Assembly: GCA_030427385.1 (NCBI GenBank)
Contig: JAUHWR010000001.1
Coordinates: forward strand, 1,732,042-1,796,041
Direction of reading: 5' to 3'
Length of the DNA: 64,000 bases
Origin: Alphaproteobacteria bacterium
GTDB lineage: Bacteria; Pseudomonadota; Alphaproteobacteria; Micavibrionales; Micavibrionaceae
A model generated the notes under the pieces. The model searched no databases. It was not told where the DNA came from and saw only the letters and a program-made list of their open reading frames with translations. Positions 1-10,535 of the stretch are shown here, one piece after another. Each line of letters starts with the position of its first letter. The stretch's first letter is position 1. A program made the position numbers and the translations under genes.

Positions 1-1650
1 GATATTACCAATTTGATGACGATCGGCTATAACCGCCCATTACATGTCTTTGATGCCGACAAATTAAAAGGGGACATCACTGTACGCCTCTCTAAAGGGG
101 GGGAGTCCTTTGAGGCGCTTAACGATAAATCATATTCCCTTAATGATGATATGACGGTATTAACCGATGATAGCGGCGTTCTTGGACTTGGAGGAATTGT
201 TGGCGGCACATCTACCGGCGTTGAAGATGAAACTATAAATGTATTTGTTGAATCAGCTTATTTCGATCCGATACGTACAGCGCGCACAGGACGGGACTTA
301 CAAGTTAGTAGCGATGCCAGATATCGTTTTGAGCGTGGCATTGACCCCAATTTCACCAAAGATGGTTTGGATTTCGCGGTCAATTTAATCATCAAATTAT
401 GCGGCGGTGAAGCCAGTGAATTAATTGAAGTCGGTACACCACCGACAATCTCAACCGAAATTGGCTATAACACATCAAGCGTTCAAAAATTGATCGGCAT
501 AGATATTTCTCATAAAGAGCAAATACAAATCTTGCAAAGTTTAGGTTGCCACATCAAAGAAGGTGAAAATAATGACCTTCTTGTCACCACCCCATCTTGG
601 CGCGGGGATATTATGTTACCGGAATGTCTGGTCGAAGAAATCATCCGTATTCACGGACTGGAACATATTCAAGCCTTGTCTGTTAAGGATTTAAATCCCG
701 ACATTACCGCCGAAGAACCGCGCACACGTACACTTGCCCGCGCGGCACGTACCGCCCTTATCAGTCATGGCTTTGACGAATGTGTAACATGGTCATTTCT
801 ACCTAAACACATTGCTGATTTTTTCGGTGCGAATGACAATAGCGCTCTGACCTTATCTAACCCGATCAGTAGCGATCTTGATCAAATGCGCCCCAGCATT
901 CTACCTAATTTAATGATGGCGGCGCGGGATAACGGCCGTAAAGGATTTGAGCAAAATACATTATTTGAAATCGGCCCCATCTTTAATTCCCCGCAGCATG
1001 ATGGACAAAACTGGGTCTGTACGCTTCTAAGAAGCGGTATGAAGAACGACAAACATTGGAGCGACCCAAAAGCCCATAGCGCCGTTGATTTATATCAAAT
1101 CAAACAAGACGTACAGGCCGCATTATCAGCCTGCGGCGCGCCGGAAATTTTACAAGTTACACGTGATGCGCCGGGGCATTACCATCCCGGGCGCTCGGCA
1201 TGCTTACGTCTGGGGAAAACTATTTTGGCCTGTTTTGGCGAGCTTCACCCCGCCGTTTTAGAAGATATGGATATTGAAATGCCCATGGTTGGCGCAGAAA
1301 TTTATTTGCAAAATATCCCAACCCCACGTCAGAAAAACAGCACCGCCAAACCTTTGCTTAAAATATCTCCATTCCAACCAGTTAAGCGCGATTTTGCATT
1401 CATTCTGGATGAGGGCGTAGAGGTTGAGAACATAATCCGCGCGGTTAATTCCACCGATAAACAAATGATTTCCGGCGTGAATATCTTTGACATTTATCAA
1501 GGCAAAAATATGGAAGAGGGTAAAAAATCTGTCGCCTTCAGCGTCACCTTCCAGCCCGAACGTACACTTACCGACGCAGAAATTGAAGGATTAAGCCAGA
1601 AAATCATCAATACCATCCAGCAAAAAACCGGCGGCACGTTAAGGGGATAA
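1..1650 (+). CDS. pheT: Phenylalanyl-tRNA synthetase beta subunit, C-terminal part (5' end outside window)
   Basis: Frame open from base 1 (DITNLMTIGYNRPLHVFDADKLKG..., GGIVGGTSTGV, SDARYRFERGID); C-terminal anticodon-binding-like domain KPLLKISPFQPVKRDFAFILDE. Confidence 0.95.
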   Translation, partial: DITNLMTIGYNRPLHVFDADKLKGDITVRLSKGGESFEALNDKSYSLNDDMTVLTDDSGVLGLGGIVGGTSTGVEDETINVFVESAYFDPIRTARTGRDLQVSSDARYRFERGIDPNFTKDGLDFAVNLIIKLCGGEASELIEVGTPPTISTEIGYNTSSVQKLIGIDISHKEQIQILQSLGCHIKEGENNDLLVTTPSWRGDIMLPECLVEEIIRIHGLEHIQALSVKDLNPDITAEEPRTRTLARAARTALISHGFDECVTWSFLPKHIADFFGANDNSALTLSNPISSDLDQMRPSILPNLMMAARDNGRKGFEQNTLFEIGPIFNSPQHDGQNWVCTLLRSGMKNDKHWSDPKAHSAVDLYQIKQDVQAALSACGAPEILQVTRDAPGHYHPGRSACLRLGKTILACFGELHPAVLEDMDIEMPMVGAEIYLQNIPTPRQKNSTAKPLLKISPFQPVKRDFAFILDEGVEVENIIRAVNSTDKQMISGVNIFDIYQGKNMEEGKKSVAFSVTFQPERTLTDAEIEGLSQKIINTIQQKTGGTLRG

Positions 1651-1651
1651 T

Positions 1652-2050
1652 ATGGATGAATTAGCCTCAAAAAATAAAAACTATCAGTATTTAAAATTAT
1701 TTTTATTAGCTTTAATCAGCCTGATATATTCCATATCAGAGCCTCACGCTAAAGAGGACAATACATCACAACCCTTAAGCGCAGAAAAATGCGGCGAATT
1801 GTATCAAGGCTGGGTTATGAATAGCCTGGCTGAGGATTATTGTAGTTTTGGTGGATTAGTATCCAAAACGTTAGGTCCTATAATAAAAACCTCTTGCCAT
1901 CACCAATTAAATGATAGTTACAGAGATACGCTAACAGAAGATGTTCTAAAGGCTTTTGACAAAGATATTAATACAATGTCTAAGGAAGAGCTTTGTGCTG
2001 ATCTATGGCCAGGTTATAAACAGGTATCGGATGAAATCTTTGCTCCTTAA
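1652..2050 (+). CDS. Hypothetical secreted/membrane-anchored Cys-containing protein
   Basis: 132 aa ORF starting directly after the pheT stop; N-terminal hydrophobic segment. Confidence 0.6.
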   Translation: MDELASKNKNYQYLKLFLLALISLIYSISEPHAKEDNTSQPLSAEKCGELYQGWVMNSLAEDYCSFGGLVSKTLGPIIKTSCHHQLNDSYRDTLTEDVLKAFDKDINTMSKEELCADLWPGYKQVSDEIFAP

Positions 2051-2861
2051 AATTATTAAATTCGGGCGTTACATTATATTAAAACTACGTAACATCATTG
2101 AATTTATAGGCGATCACCCTTTTTCAACTGGATTAATGGCTGTATCAGGTATTTTGATTTCAATTATTGGCTTTAACGTGGACCGTAACGAAAATGAAAG
2201 CACATCTTATGTAATTGAAAGCATGAGCAAAAAAATTGATGCCATAGATTCAAAAATAAGTACAGATGGTAAAGATTGGCAAGTTATGAAGAAAACGTTC
2301 TTCGACATACAGGTGGGAGGGCCAATAGAGCGCGCATATGATTTGGATTTTGAACGTACGTTACGTACAGGATATGGAGATATTAAACACATTGAATGGC
2401 GTTTAAAGAATAATGATCTATTGAAAGTTTCCTATAATAGCCCGCAAAATCGTGTTTTAAAAATAAATATCGAATGGGGAGGGGATAATAACGGGAGGGA
2501 AATCGGCATTGCTGACTTTAAATTTGGTAAGACGACGTTAAAAGATATCAGAACGACTTTTGGCAGTAATGGCTTTGCGTATGCGACAAATATGATGTAT
2601 GCGGATGACGATGGACTGACCACTTTTAATGCGTTTGAACTCAAATATACACCATCCATTATCATCGTCTTTAAAACGCATTTAAACTATAGTGATAATC
2701 CAGATATAAATCCCGAAGCAGCACAAAATAATACTTTGGGAGAATTAGGCCCCCATTTCAGATTAGTTGGCGTTACAATTGCCGATGAACAATATTTGGA
2801 TGAGATTTGGGGCAAAGGAAAGCTATATGACCCGAATAGCAACCTTATCGTTTTGAGATAA
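2031..2861 (+). CDS. Hypothetical membrane-anchored protein
   Basis: ORF 1956-2861; more plausible start at Met26 (2031), overlapping the previous gene; N-terminal TM segment. Confidence 0.6.
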   Translation: MKSLLLKIIKFGRYIILKLRNIIEFIGDHPFSTGLMAVSGILISIIGFNVDRNENESTSYVIESMSKKIDAIDSKISTDGKDWQVMKKTFFDIQVGGPIERAYDLDFERTLRTGYGDIKHIEWRLKNNDLLKVSYNSPQNRVLKINIEWGGDNNGREIGIADFKFGKTTLKDIRTTFGSNGFAYATNMMYADDDGLTTFNAFELKYTPSIIIVFKTHLNYSDNPDINPEAAQNNTLGELGPHFRLVGVTIADEQYLDEIWGKGKLYDPNSNLIVLR

Positions 2862-2864
2862 AAC

Positions 2865-4529
2865 TTATCCCTCCTCCGCCACCACATCTTTGCGTGATAA
2901 TTTCCCGATCATAGTTTTGGGTAACGGCTCATTCCTGAACTCATAGTCTCTTGGAATCTCCATCGGCGATAAATGATCTTTCAAGAAAGATTTTAAATCA
3001 TCCGCGCTCAAATCCCGCCCCTCCTTACATTTTACCCATGCTTTTACAATTTCTCCGCGTTCGGGATGTGGCAGACCGGCAACAATGCATTCTTCAACAG
3101 AAGGGTGCTGGTAAATCGCCTCCTCAACATTTCGCGGATAAACATTATATCCATTGGTGATAATCATATCCTTTAGACGGTCAACAATGTACGTGTACCC
3201 GTCTTCATCAATTGTGGCGATATCACCTGTATGTAGCCAACCATCCTGCAATGTTTTTTGCGTGTCTTTGGGTTTATTCCAATATCCCTTCATAACTTGC
3301 GGGCCTTTGATGCATAACTCGCCGCGTTCACGTTTTTCGGTGACATCTTCGCCCGTATCGGGGTTAACTAATTTGATAGATGTGCCCGGCATCACAAAAC
3401 CAATCGAGCCGATGCGATTTTCCATGTAAAGCGGGCCAACATGTGTAATGGGGGAGGATTCGGTCAAACCATATCCCTCCACCACCGTACAACCCGTTTG
3501 ATCTTCAAAGCGTTTTTTGACCTCCATCGGCAAAGGCGCGCCGCCGGAGATACAAAATTGAATAGATTTCAAATTGTAATTTTCGATGCCTTTGAAATTA
3601 TTAATCGCATTAAAAATCGCCGGAACCGCCATCATATAATCCGGCTTTTTCTTATGAATTAATTTGATAGTATCTTCCAATTCAAAACGCGGCAGCGCGA
3701 TAATTTGCAAGGCATTCCGTATAGAGAGGTTCATAACCGCCGTCATGGCAAAAACATGGAAAAACGGCAAAATTCCCAGCATACTTTCCTCGCCCGGCTT
3801 AAAGCCCTTACACCATAATGATCCCTGCTCAGCATTGGCGACGACATTTTGATGGGTCAGCATGGCGCCCTTTGGCTGTCCGGTTGTGCCGCCGGTATAT
3901 TGCAACAGAGCGACATCCTCAACCGGGTCAATCTCAACATCTTTTAAGGTTCCGCCGGTTTTAATCATCTCATCATAGGATAAAATACGATCATTATATT
4001 TGACCTTGGCCAGATCCTTCTTTTTCACAAGGGGGAATAAAATATTTTTCGGGAATGGCAAAACATGGCTGAATTTTCCGACGATTAACGTGCTCAGGCG
4101 CGTATTTCGCAAACAATCCAGCGCCTTATCATACAGCAACGCCAAATCGCACGTAATCATAATGTCTGTCTCGCTATCTTCAATCAGATAGGATAGCTCC
4201 TTGACCGGATAAAGCGGATTAAAATTGACAATCGTTGCACCCGTCATCGCAATCGCATAATAACTGATCAAATAACTCGGCGTATTGGGCAGAAATAAAC
4301 CAACCTTAACCCCCTTTGAAACACCCAAATCCTGTAAATGCACGGCTAAATTACAAGCCATTTGATGTAGTGTCTGCCAATCATACTTCTTCCCCAGAAA
4401 GTCAAAAGCAGGCTTATCGGGATACGTTTCCGCCGTATGTTCCAACAATAAATGCAAGGGGTGGCATGGAATATCCGAATGCCAATCTATATTTTCGGGA
4501 TAGCTTTTCAGCCAAAGAGGAGTGTTCAT
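2865..4529 (-). CDS. fadD: Long-chain fatty-acid--CoA ligase (AMP-binding)
   Basis: AMP-binding signature LLQYTGGTTGQPKGAMLTHQN; GYGLTESSP; GWLHTGDIATIDEDGY; RLKDMIITNGYNVYP. Confidence 0.93.
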   Translation of the reverse strand: MNTPLWLKSYPENIDWHSDIPCHPLHLLLEHTAETYPDKPAFDFLGKKYDWQTLHQMACNLAVHLQDLGVSKGVKVGLFLPNTPSYLISYYAIAMTGATIVNFNPLYPVKELSYLIEDSETDIMITCDLALLYDKALDCLRNTRLSTLIVGKFSHVLPFPKNILFPLVKKKDLAKVKYNDRILSYDEMIKTGGTLKDVEIDPVEDVALLQYTGGTTGQPKGAMLTHQNVVANAEQGSLWCKGFKPGEESMLGILPFFHVFAMTAVMNLSIRNALQIIALPRFELEDTIKLIHKKKPDYMMAVPAIFNAINNFKGIENYNLKSIQFCISGGAPLPMEVKKRFEDQTGCTVVEGYGLTESSPITHVGPLYMENRIGSIGFVMPGTSIKLVNPDTGEDVTEKRERGELCIKGPQVMKGYWNKPKDTQKTLQDGWLHTGDIATIDEDGYTYIVDRLKDMIITNGYNVYPRNVEEAIYQHPSVEECIVAGLPHPERGEIVKAWVKCKEGRDLSADDLKSFLKDHLSPMEIPRDYEFRNEPLPKTMIGKLSRKDVVAEEG

Positions 4530-4637
4530 CTTTTAAGAATAACCGAAATTTTTTAACAAATCATGTTGCGATGCACATATTTGCAAATTTAGCTGCATTC
4601 TTCAGCGAGTTAGGTTAAAAAAACCTCTTGCATTCTC

Positions 4638-4668
4638 TGCCCTTTATCCCTTATAACGGCGCATAACT
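4638..4668 (+). promoter_or_regulatory. Putative sigma70-type promoter upstream of rpsB-tsf
   Basis: TTGCAT-N18-TATAAC about 80 nt before the rpsB start. Confidence 0.5.
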
Positions 4669-4741
4669 AAATTCACATATAGAGCATTCTTTGTGCCTAA
4701 GACGGTTCAGCTCTATAGACGCACCAACAAAGGAGATAAAT

Positions 4742-5572
4742 ATGGCTGCAGAATTCACTATGCGCCAGCTACTAGAAGCTGGTATTCACTTCGGACACCA
4801 CACACGTCGTTGGAATCCAAAAATGAAACCCTATATTTTCGGGGTTCGTAATAACGTACATATCATCGATTTGCAACAAACTGTGCCCATGTTGGATACA
4901 GCGCTAAACGGCTTGCGCGATATTGCTGCCAAAGGTGGCCGCGTTCTATTCGTTGGTACAAAGCGTCAGGCACAGGACAAAATCAAGAATGCCGCGCAAC
5001 GTTGCGGTCAATATTACGTGAACTACCGCTGGCTTGGCGGGATGATGACCAACTGGAACACAATTTCAGGCTCTATTAAACGTTTGAAAGAACTTGATGA
5101 GTTGCTTTCACGTGATCATACTGGTTTGACCAAAAAAGAAACGCTGATGATGACACGTGAGCGTGACAAGCTGGAGCTATCCATCGGCGGGATCCGCGAA
5201 ATGGGCGGCAAGCCGGATGCGGTTTTCATCATCGACACCAATAAAGAAGACATCGCGATCAAAGAATCCAACAAGCTTGGCATTCCTGTTTTTGCGGTTT
5301 TGGATACAAACTCAGACCCTGCGGGCGTTGATTTCCCGATCCCGGGTAATGATGATGCGATCCGCGCGATTGAGCTTTATTGCGATCTGGTTGTGGCGGC
5401 GGTTCTGGACGGTATGTCCAAAGAATTGTCTTCTTCAGGCGTAGACATGGGCGCAAAAGCCGATATCAAAGTAGATCTGCCCCCAGAAGCAGAAGATGAA
5501 AAAGTCTCTGTAAAGGCAAAAGAAGACGCCGTAGAAGAAGCAGAAGCGCCCAAAAAAGCGGCTCAGGCTTAA
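4742..5572 (+). CDS. rpsB: 30S ribosomal protein S2
   Basis: [34 protein letters not shown]...; ORF track start at 4691, RBS AAGGAG precedes 4742. Confidence 0.97.
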   Translation: MAAEFTMRQLLEAGIHFGHHTRRWNPKMKPYIFGVRNNVHIIDLQQTVPMLDTALNGLRDIAAKGGRVLFVGTKRQAQDKIKNAAQRCGQYYVNYRWLGGMMTNWNTISGSIKRLKELDELLSRDHTGLTKKETLMMTRERDKLELSIGGIREMGGKPDAVFIIDTNKEDIAIKESNKLGIPVFAVLDTNSDPAGVDFPIPGNDDAIRAIELYCDLVVAAVLDGMSKELSSSGVDMGAKADIKVDLPPEAEDEKVSVKAKEDAVEEAEAPKKAAQA

Positions 5573-5590
5573 TCTATCACAACGTAAAAT

Positions 5591-5615
5591 GTCATTCCCG
5601 CGCAGGCGGGAATCT
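5591..5615. repeat. Short inverted repeat of the GTCATTCCCGCG-AGGCGGGAATC family between rpsB and tsf
   Basis: gtcattcccgcgcaggcgggaatct; related copies at 11828 and 25355. Confidence 0.7.
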
Positions 5616-5636
5616 AACATCTTAAGGAGAAAAATA

Positions 5637-6560
5637 ATGACACAGATAACAGCAAGTATGGTTAAAGACCTACGTGAAAAAACCGGCGCCGGCATGATGG
5701 ATGCCAAAAAAGCATTGGTAGAAATGAATGGCGATTTAGAAGCCGCCGTGGATTACCTTCGTCAAAAAGGTATGGCAAAAGCGGATAAAAAATCATCCCG
5801 CACCGCCGCCGAAGGTTTGGTTTCCATCGCAACTGAAGGCAATAAAGGCGTTGTCATCGAAGTGAACGCAGAAACTGACTTCGTTGCCCGTAACGAAATC
5901 TTCCAAAAGTATGTCTCTGATCTAACATCACGCATTATGGCCGATAAAGTTTCAACCGGTGCTTATTCCGATCCTGAAACAGAATCCGGCAAAAAAGTGA
6001 AAGATGAATTAACTGGATTGATCGCCAAAATTGGTGAAAATATGACATTCCGCCGCGCAACTGAGTTAAATGTTTCAAACGGCGTTGTTGCCGGATATGT
6101 CCACGGAGCAGTTGTCCCAAATATGGGTAAAATTGGTGTCCTTGTGGCATTGGAATCAACAGGCGATGAGGCAAAATTACAAGAGCTTGGCAAACAGATT
6201 GCCATGCATGTTGCCGCGGCTTTCCCACAATATCTAACTTCCGAAGAAGTAGATGCCACCGAGTTGGAACGTGAGAAAAACGTGATCCGTGAGCAAGCCA
6301 AAGAAGAAGGCAAGCCAGATGACATCATTGAAAAAATGTTGGTTGGCCGTATGCGCAAATTCTACGCTGAAATCTGCTTACTTGAGCAAATTTACGTCAT
6401 GGATAATGAACGTACGATTTCAAAAGTTCTAAAAGATGCCGAATCCGATGTGGGCGCGCCAATTAAACTAACCGGCTTTGCCCGTTATCAGTTAGGTGAA
6501 GGCATCGAAAAAGAAGAAACCGACTTTGCCGCCGAAGTGGCCGCAGCCGTTAACGGTTAA
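5637..6560 (+). CDS. tsf: Elongation factor Ts
   Basis: MTQITASMVKDLREKTGAGMMDAKKALVEMNGDLEAAVDYLRQKGMAKADKK; start downstream of ORF-track Met (5589). Confidence 0.97.
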   Translation: MTQITASMVKDLREKTGAGMMDAKKALVEMNGDLEAAVDYLRQKGMAKADKKSSRTAAEGLVSIATEGNKGVVIEVNAETDFVARNEIFQKYVSDLTSRIMADKVSTGAYSDPETESGKKVKDELTGLIAKIGENMTFRRATELNVSNGVVAGYVHGAVVPNMGKIGVLVALESTGDEAKLQELGKQIAMHVAAAFPQYLTSEEVDATELEREKNVIREQAKEEGKPDDIIEKMLVGRMRKFYAEICLLEQIYVMDNERTISKVLKDAESDVGAPIKLTGFARYQLGEGIEKEETDFAAEVAAAVNG

Positions 6561-6579
6561 TCTTAACATAAGAATATAA

Positions 6580-6612
6580 AAAAGGGCGCTGACATAGCGC
6601 CCTTTTTATTTC
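6580..6612 (+). terminator. Rho-independent terminator after tsf
   Basis: aaaaaagggcgctgacatagcgcccttttt hairpin plus T-run. Confidence 0.85.
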
Positions 6613-6644
6613 CCCCACGAAAAATTATACTAAAAAAATAAATA

Positions 6645-8231
6645 TTACATAGCCGCTGTGATTTTATCTTTCATATATTGCGCCAACGCGTCAAAATTTA
6701 AATAATCCTCCCCGGCGGCATTTTTTACGATATCGTTTCCCGACATACTTGCGCCGTACGTGTCTATTTTTTCTCTCATAAACGTGAAATAGGGCGCGTC
6801 CTCTCGCTGGCTAAAATCAGTGAAAGTGTTTCCCAAATTCTTCTTAGCTGCTTGATGCAATTGCGCGGCAATCGTTATGCCCTGCGGATAAGCGGCCAAA
6901 TGTCCCTGCATACATAGGGGCCATTGAAATGTTTCGCGCATAATGTGATATCCGTTTAAATCCGTTAACCCCAACGCACGTTCGGTTTCCGCCGCGATAT
7001 AATCCGGCATCTCCGCAACTTTCAACGTGCCATTCATTACATCCATTTCCGTACGTCCGCGGATCACCTCTTGAATAATATAAGTTAAATCATCACATGA
7101 TACCCGCTCCGGCAGACCGCCTTCAATCCATTTGGTTTGATAGATAATATTTTCCGGCGCAAAGGCCTCATGATCTTTCCCGTATGCTTGCCTCATCATA
7201 GTTGATAATTGCGCCAAGGCGGATTCTTCGCGTAAGAGAAAACGCTCCAAAGATAATGCCCGCGCTTCGTCCATTTGAAATCCGTGTATACCATGATGAT
7301 TATCGGCATTTTTGCGATAAACCAAATGCCCGATCCGCTCATGAAACGCCGTTTCCGCCAATATTAAAGGGTTGGGTGAAAAGCGTATGGTCGCAATATT
7401 GCCCATACACATAGAGGGAATACCATCCAATAAGTGCGTTTCATAATGCGGATCATGTATTGGATATAACTCATTAATTAGCCGTACCAGTTCTTGCCCC
7501 TGATCGAATGAAAAGGTGGGCGGCGGGGTTGGAGGTGTACGTCCCGTCTGGGAGTCCATTATTTTATTACGTGCATTAATCGCATTATTCAAAATATTAT
7601 CTAATAAAGCGCCATAATCTTTTGATGTAATGCCGGGCGTAAAATCCTGTAGATTGGCATCATAGGGCATATCTGCGCCCAAGCTATCCGCCTGTATGTT
7701 GCTAATCTCTCTCGCATTCTCAAACACACTTGTTAAATGCGACATATAAGTCGAAGAGCGATGCATCGCCATATCGCCCAAAATCGTACGTGCCAGATAT
7801 CCTTGAAAGCCATATCGTTCATGCCGCCGTGCTTCTTGGGCGTGCCCCATGACAACATAACCCGTACGTCTTAGATTTTCGCGCTTTGCCAACATACCTT
7901 CCGGCACGTCTCGATATAATAAATGTTGCCGATGTAAATGTTGAATGTGATAGGGGCAGGTATCAAGATCCAAGCCATCGAAAAAATATCTAACTTCGAC
8001 TGTTTTCAAATTCTTGATAGCCGTCAATAAATCCGGTTTGATATTGGATATTTCCCGCAGGGATGAAATGCTTTCGCCGCGACTTAGCATCACTAATGCA
8101 TTTGGAAAACGCTGCTGAGCGCTTTCGTAATATGTCCTGAAATGTTCGGCAACCGACCCCAATAATTTGACGCGCGAGTCATGATCCATTTTTTTGCTTG
8201 TCCCTATTTTAACATTGCTTTTACGGTCCAA
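6645..8231 (-). CDS. Divergent M32 (carboxypeptidase Taq)-like protein
   Basis: AETAFHERIGHLVYRKN...HGFQMDEARALSLE...CDDLTYIIQEVIRGRTEMDVMNGTLKVAEMP...LGL resembles the M32 core; zinc motif reads HExxxH rather than HExxH. Confidence 0.55.
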   Translation of the reverse strand: MDRKSNVKIGTSKKMDHDSRVKLLGSVAEHFRTYYESAQQRFPNALVMLSRGESISSLREISNIKPDLLTAIKNLKTVEVRYFFDGLDLDTCPYHIQHLHRQHLLYRDVPEGMLAKRENLRRTGYVVMGHAQEARRHERYGFQGYLARTILGDMAMHRSSTYMSHLTSVFENAREISNIQADSLGADMPYDANLQDFTPGITSKDYGALLDNILNNAINARNKIMDSQTGRTPPTPPPTFSFDQGQELVRLINELYPIHDPHYETHLLDGIPSMCMGNIATIRFSPNPLILAETAFHERIGHLVYRKNADNHHGIHGFQMDEARALSLERFLLREESALAQLSTMMRQAYGKDHEAFAPENIIYQTKWIEGGLPERVSCDDLTYIIQEVIRGRTEMDVMNGTLKVAEMPDYIAAETERALGLTDLNGYHIMRETFQWPLCMQGHLAAYPQGITIAAQLHQAAKKNLGNTFTDFSQREDAPYFTFMREKIDTYGASMSGNDIVKNAAGEDYLNFDALAQYMKDKITAAM

Positions 8232-8285
8232 ATATGATCTGAAGGGGCACTATAACATGTAACACTTTATCATCTTCTTAACGAT

Positions 8286-9545
8286 ATGAACAAACCGATT
8301 ATTTCGAACTGGCCTTTATTCTTCGGATTAACCATGATCATGGTCGGAAACGGCCTGCAAGGTACGCTTCTTGGCGTGCGCGCCTCCATAGAGGGCTTTG
8401 ATACCTTTACCACCGGTTTGATTATGTCGTTTTATTATGTCGGCTTCCTGCTTGGCTCACGCCTTAGCCCGGGCTTTATTCGTGATGTCGGGCATATCCG
8501 CGTTTTTGCCGCGCTCGCTTCGCTTGCCTCGACCACAGTTTTAATGCATGGCTTGTTTGTTGATCCCTGGTTTTGGTGTTTAATTCGCGTATTCACGGGC
8601 TTTAGCTATGCGGGATTATATATTGTCATTGAAAGCTGGCTGAATGATGCCTCGGATAATAAATCACGCGGGCGGGTCATGGCAATTTATATGGTGCTGT
8701 GTTATGTGGGGATGATTTGCGGGCAATTAATGTTGAATATTGCCGATCCTTCGCAAATGGAGCTTTTTGTCCTGACGTCTGTGCTGGTGTCTTTGGCGCT
8801 ACTTCCGATTTCTTTGAGTAACCGTCCCGCCCCGCAGATCCGCGTCCCAAAAGCGATTAAAATGCGTGAATTGTTTCACCAATCCCCCTTAGGCGTTAGC
8901 GGCATGATGATTTCTGGTATGATCACCAGTATTCTCTTCAGTATCGGCCCCGTCTATAGTACCGATATCGGCTATAATACCCAGCAAATATCTTTCTTCA
9001 TGGTTGCGATTGTACTCGGCGGCGTGATGTCACAGGTGCCAATCGGATGGTTATCTGATAAATTTGATCGGCGGCGCGTTATGACCGGTGTCATGTTCGC
9101 GGTATGCTGCCTGTCATTTTTTGCATATTCTTTGCCGGAAATACCGGTCTATCTGATGTACGTACTTATGTTTTTTATGGGCGGCGCATCGCTATGTATT
9201 TATTCTTTGGCGCTTTCTCATACCAATGACCATTTGGAAAAAGAACAGATTATGGGCGCCAGCGCGGCATTAATCTTAATTAACGGCGCCGGCGCATGCG
9301 TTAGCCCGCTTTTGGTCTCTTTTTTAATGGATACATTTGGCGTCTCCGCTTTCTTTATCACCATCACCATCATCAGCCTGTCTATGTTTATCTTCGCGCT
9401 TTATCGTATGAGCGCATCGAAACCTGTCCCCGCCGAAGAACAAGGCGCGTACATCCTATCCCCCCTACGTACAGGAACACCGATGGCAACATCGATGATG
9501 GAAAAACAGGACGATTCTACGCCCCCCTCATCCAATGAAAATTAA
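8286..9545 (+). CDS. MFS transporter (YcaD-like)
   Basis: 12-TM profile; GWLSDKFDRRRVM; SWLNDASDNKSRGRVMAIYMV. Confidence 0.85.
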   Translation: MNKPIISNWPLFFGLTMIMVGNGLQGTLLGVRASIEGFDTFTTGLIMSFYYVGFLLGSRLSPGFIRDVGHIRVFAALASLASTTVLMHGLFVDPWFWCLIRVFTGFSYAGLYIVIESWLNDASDNKSRGRVMAIYMVLCYVGMICGQLMLNIADPSQMELFVLTSVLVSLALLPISLSNRPAPQIRVPKAIKMRELFHQSPLGVSGMMISGMITSILFSIGPVYSTDIGYNTQQISFFMVAIVLGGVMSQVPIGWLSDKFDRRRVMTGVMFAVCCLSFFAYSLPEIPVYLMYVLMFFMGGASLCIYSLALSHTNDHLEKEQIMGASAALILINGAGACVSPLLVSFLMDTFGVSAFFITITIISLSMFIFALYRMSASKPVPAEEQGAYILSPLRTGTPMATSMMEKQDDSTPPSSNEN

Positions 9546-10212
9546 CCCCCTCGCACAGAATATTTTAACGCACCGTACCTATATCGCGCTTGAATTCTTG
9601 ATATTGTGCGTGCTGATACCGGCGCTTATTATTTATTATACTTGGGCGCCTTTAATGTTTCGTTTCCTATATGGCGGCGCATTGTACGCTTTTATTATAT
9701 TGAAATTAACAGATGGACGCCGATTTAAAACACTTTGGAACTGGCAGGCGGTCTCATGGAATAATTTAAAACCGATTTTAATACGCCTTGGCTTTGCCTG
9801 CATCGGCATGGTTATGTTTTTAATATGGTATGATCCTGACCGTTTATTCAGTTTACTTTATGAGCGTCCTTCCTTTGTTCCTGTCTTGTTAGTTGCCTAC
9901 CCTATCCTGTCTGCATTTCCGCAAGAATTGGTATTTTGCACGTTTTTCTTTGCCCGTTATCACATCTTCTTCAAGACAGAAAAACGCCTTATTGTAGCCA
10001 GCGCTATAGTTTTTGCCTATGCGCACATTCTCTACATTAACCCCGTTGCGCCCGCCTTAAGCTTGCTTGGCGGATTAGTATTCGCTATGACGTACGCCAA
10101 AACCAAATCTTTGGCACTGGTTACAATTGAACATGGATTATACGGAAATGCTCTTTTCCTAATCGGCTTGGGATGGTATTTCTATAGCGGTGCCGTACTT
10201 CAAACAGGATAG
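9535..10212 (+). CDS. CPBP-family intramembrane protease-like protein
   Basis: PQELVFCTFFFARY, YAHILYIN and EHGLYGNALF arranged as in CPBP/CAAX protease motifs. Confidence 0.7.
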   Translation: MKINPLAQNILTHRTYIALEFLILCVLIPALIIYYTWAPLMFRFLYGGALYAFIILKLTDGRRFKTLWNWQAVSWNNLKPILIRLGFACIGMVMFLIWYDPDRLFSLLYERPSFVPVLLVAYPILSAFPQELVFCTFFFARYHIFFKTEKRLIVASAIVFAYAHILYINPVAPALSLLGGLVFAMTYAKTKSLALVTIEHGLYGNALFLIGLGWYFYSGAVLQTG

Positions 10213-10220
10213 GAGATTTT

Positions 10221-10442
10221 ATGAACCTGACAGACGCAAAAGAAGCCATCTATATATCTCTACAAAATGATAATGAGGATATAGATCATCATATCAAGAA
10301 TCTGAAACTTGCCATGAAGGAAGAGGGTGTCACGGAGATGACCTTTGAGCCGGCTAAACTTGTGCAGAATAACCGCGCAGGTCGCAAAATGATGCAATCA
10401 TATTTTAAGAAGCGCGGGATTAAAATTTCTTTTGCTGAATAA
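10221..10442 (+). CDS. Conserved hypothetical small protein
   Basis: 73 aa ORF, RBS AGGAGAT upstream. Confidence 0.6.
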   Translation: MNLTDAKEAIYISLQNDNEDIDHHIKNLKLAMKEEGVTEMTFEPAKLVQNNRAGRKMMQSYFKKRGIKISFAE

Positions 10443-10535
10443 GCCCGCTCAGCTTACATCAAATAATCGCAAGAAAAATTACAAAAAATTTAAGTTCTAA
10501 GGGAACTTTTATACATACAAAACTATTGGCAAAAT

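Noticed and set aside
13-1650. Possible short pheT starting at Met 13
   Set aside because: Frame is open to base 1 and the protein begins mid-domain; this is truncation by the window edge, not a short gene.
5157-5444. ORF track lists a + strand 95-aa ORF inside rpsB (and 5259-5456 on the minus strand)
   Set aside because: Alternative-frame ORFs fully inside the confidently assigned rpsB gene; no independent coding evidence.
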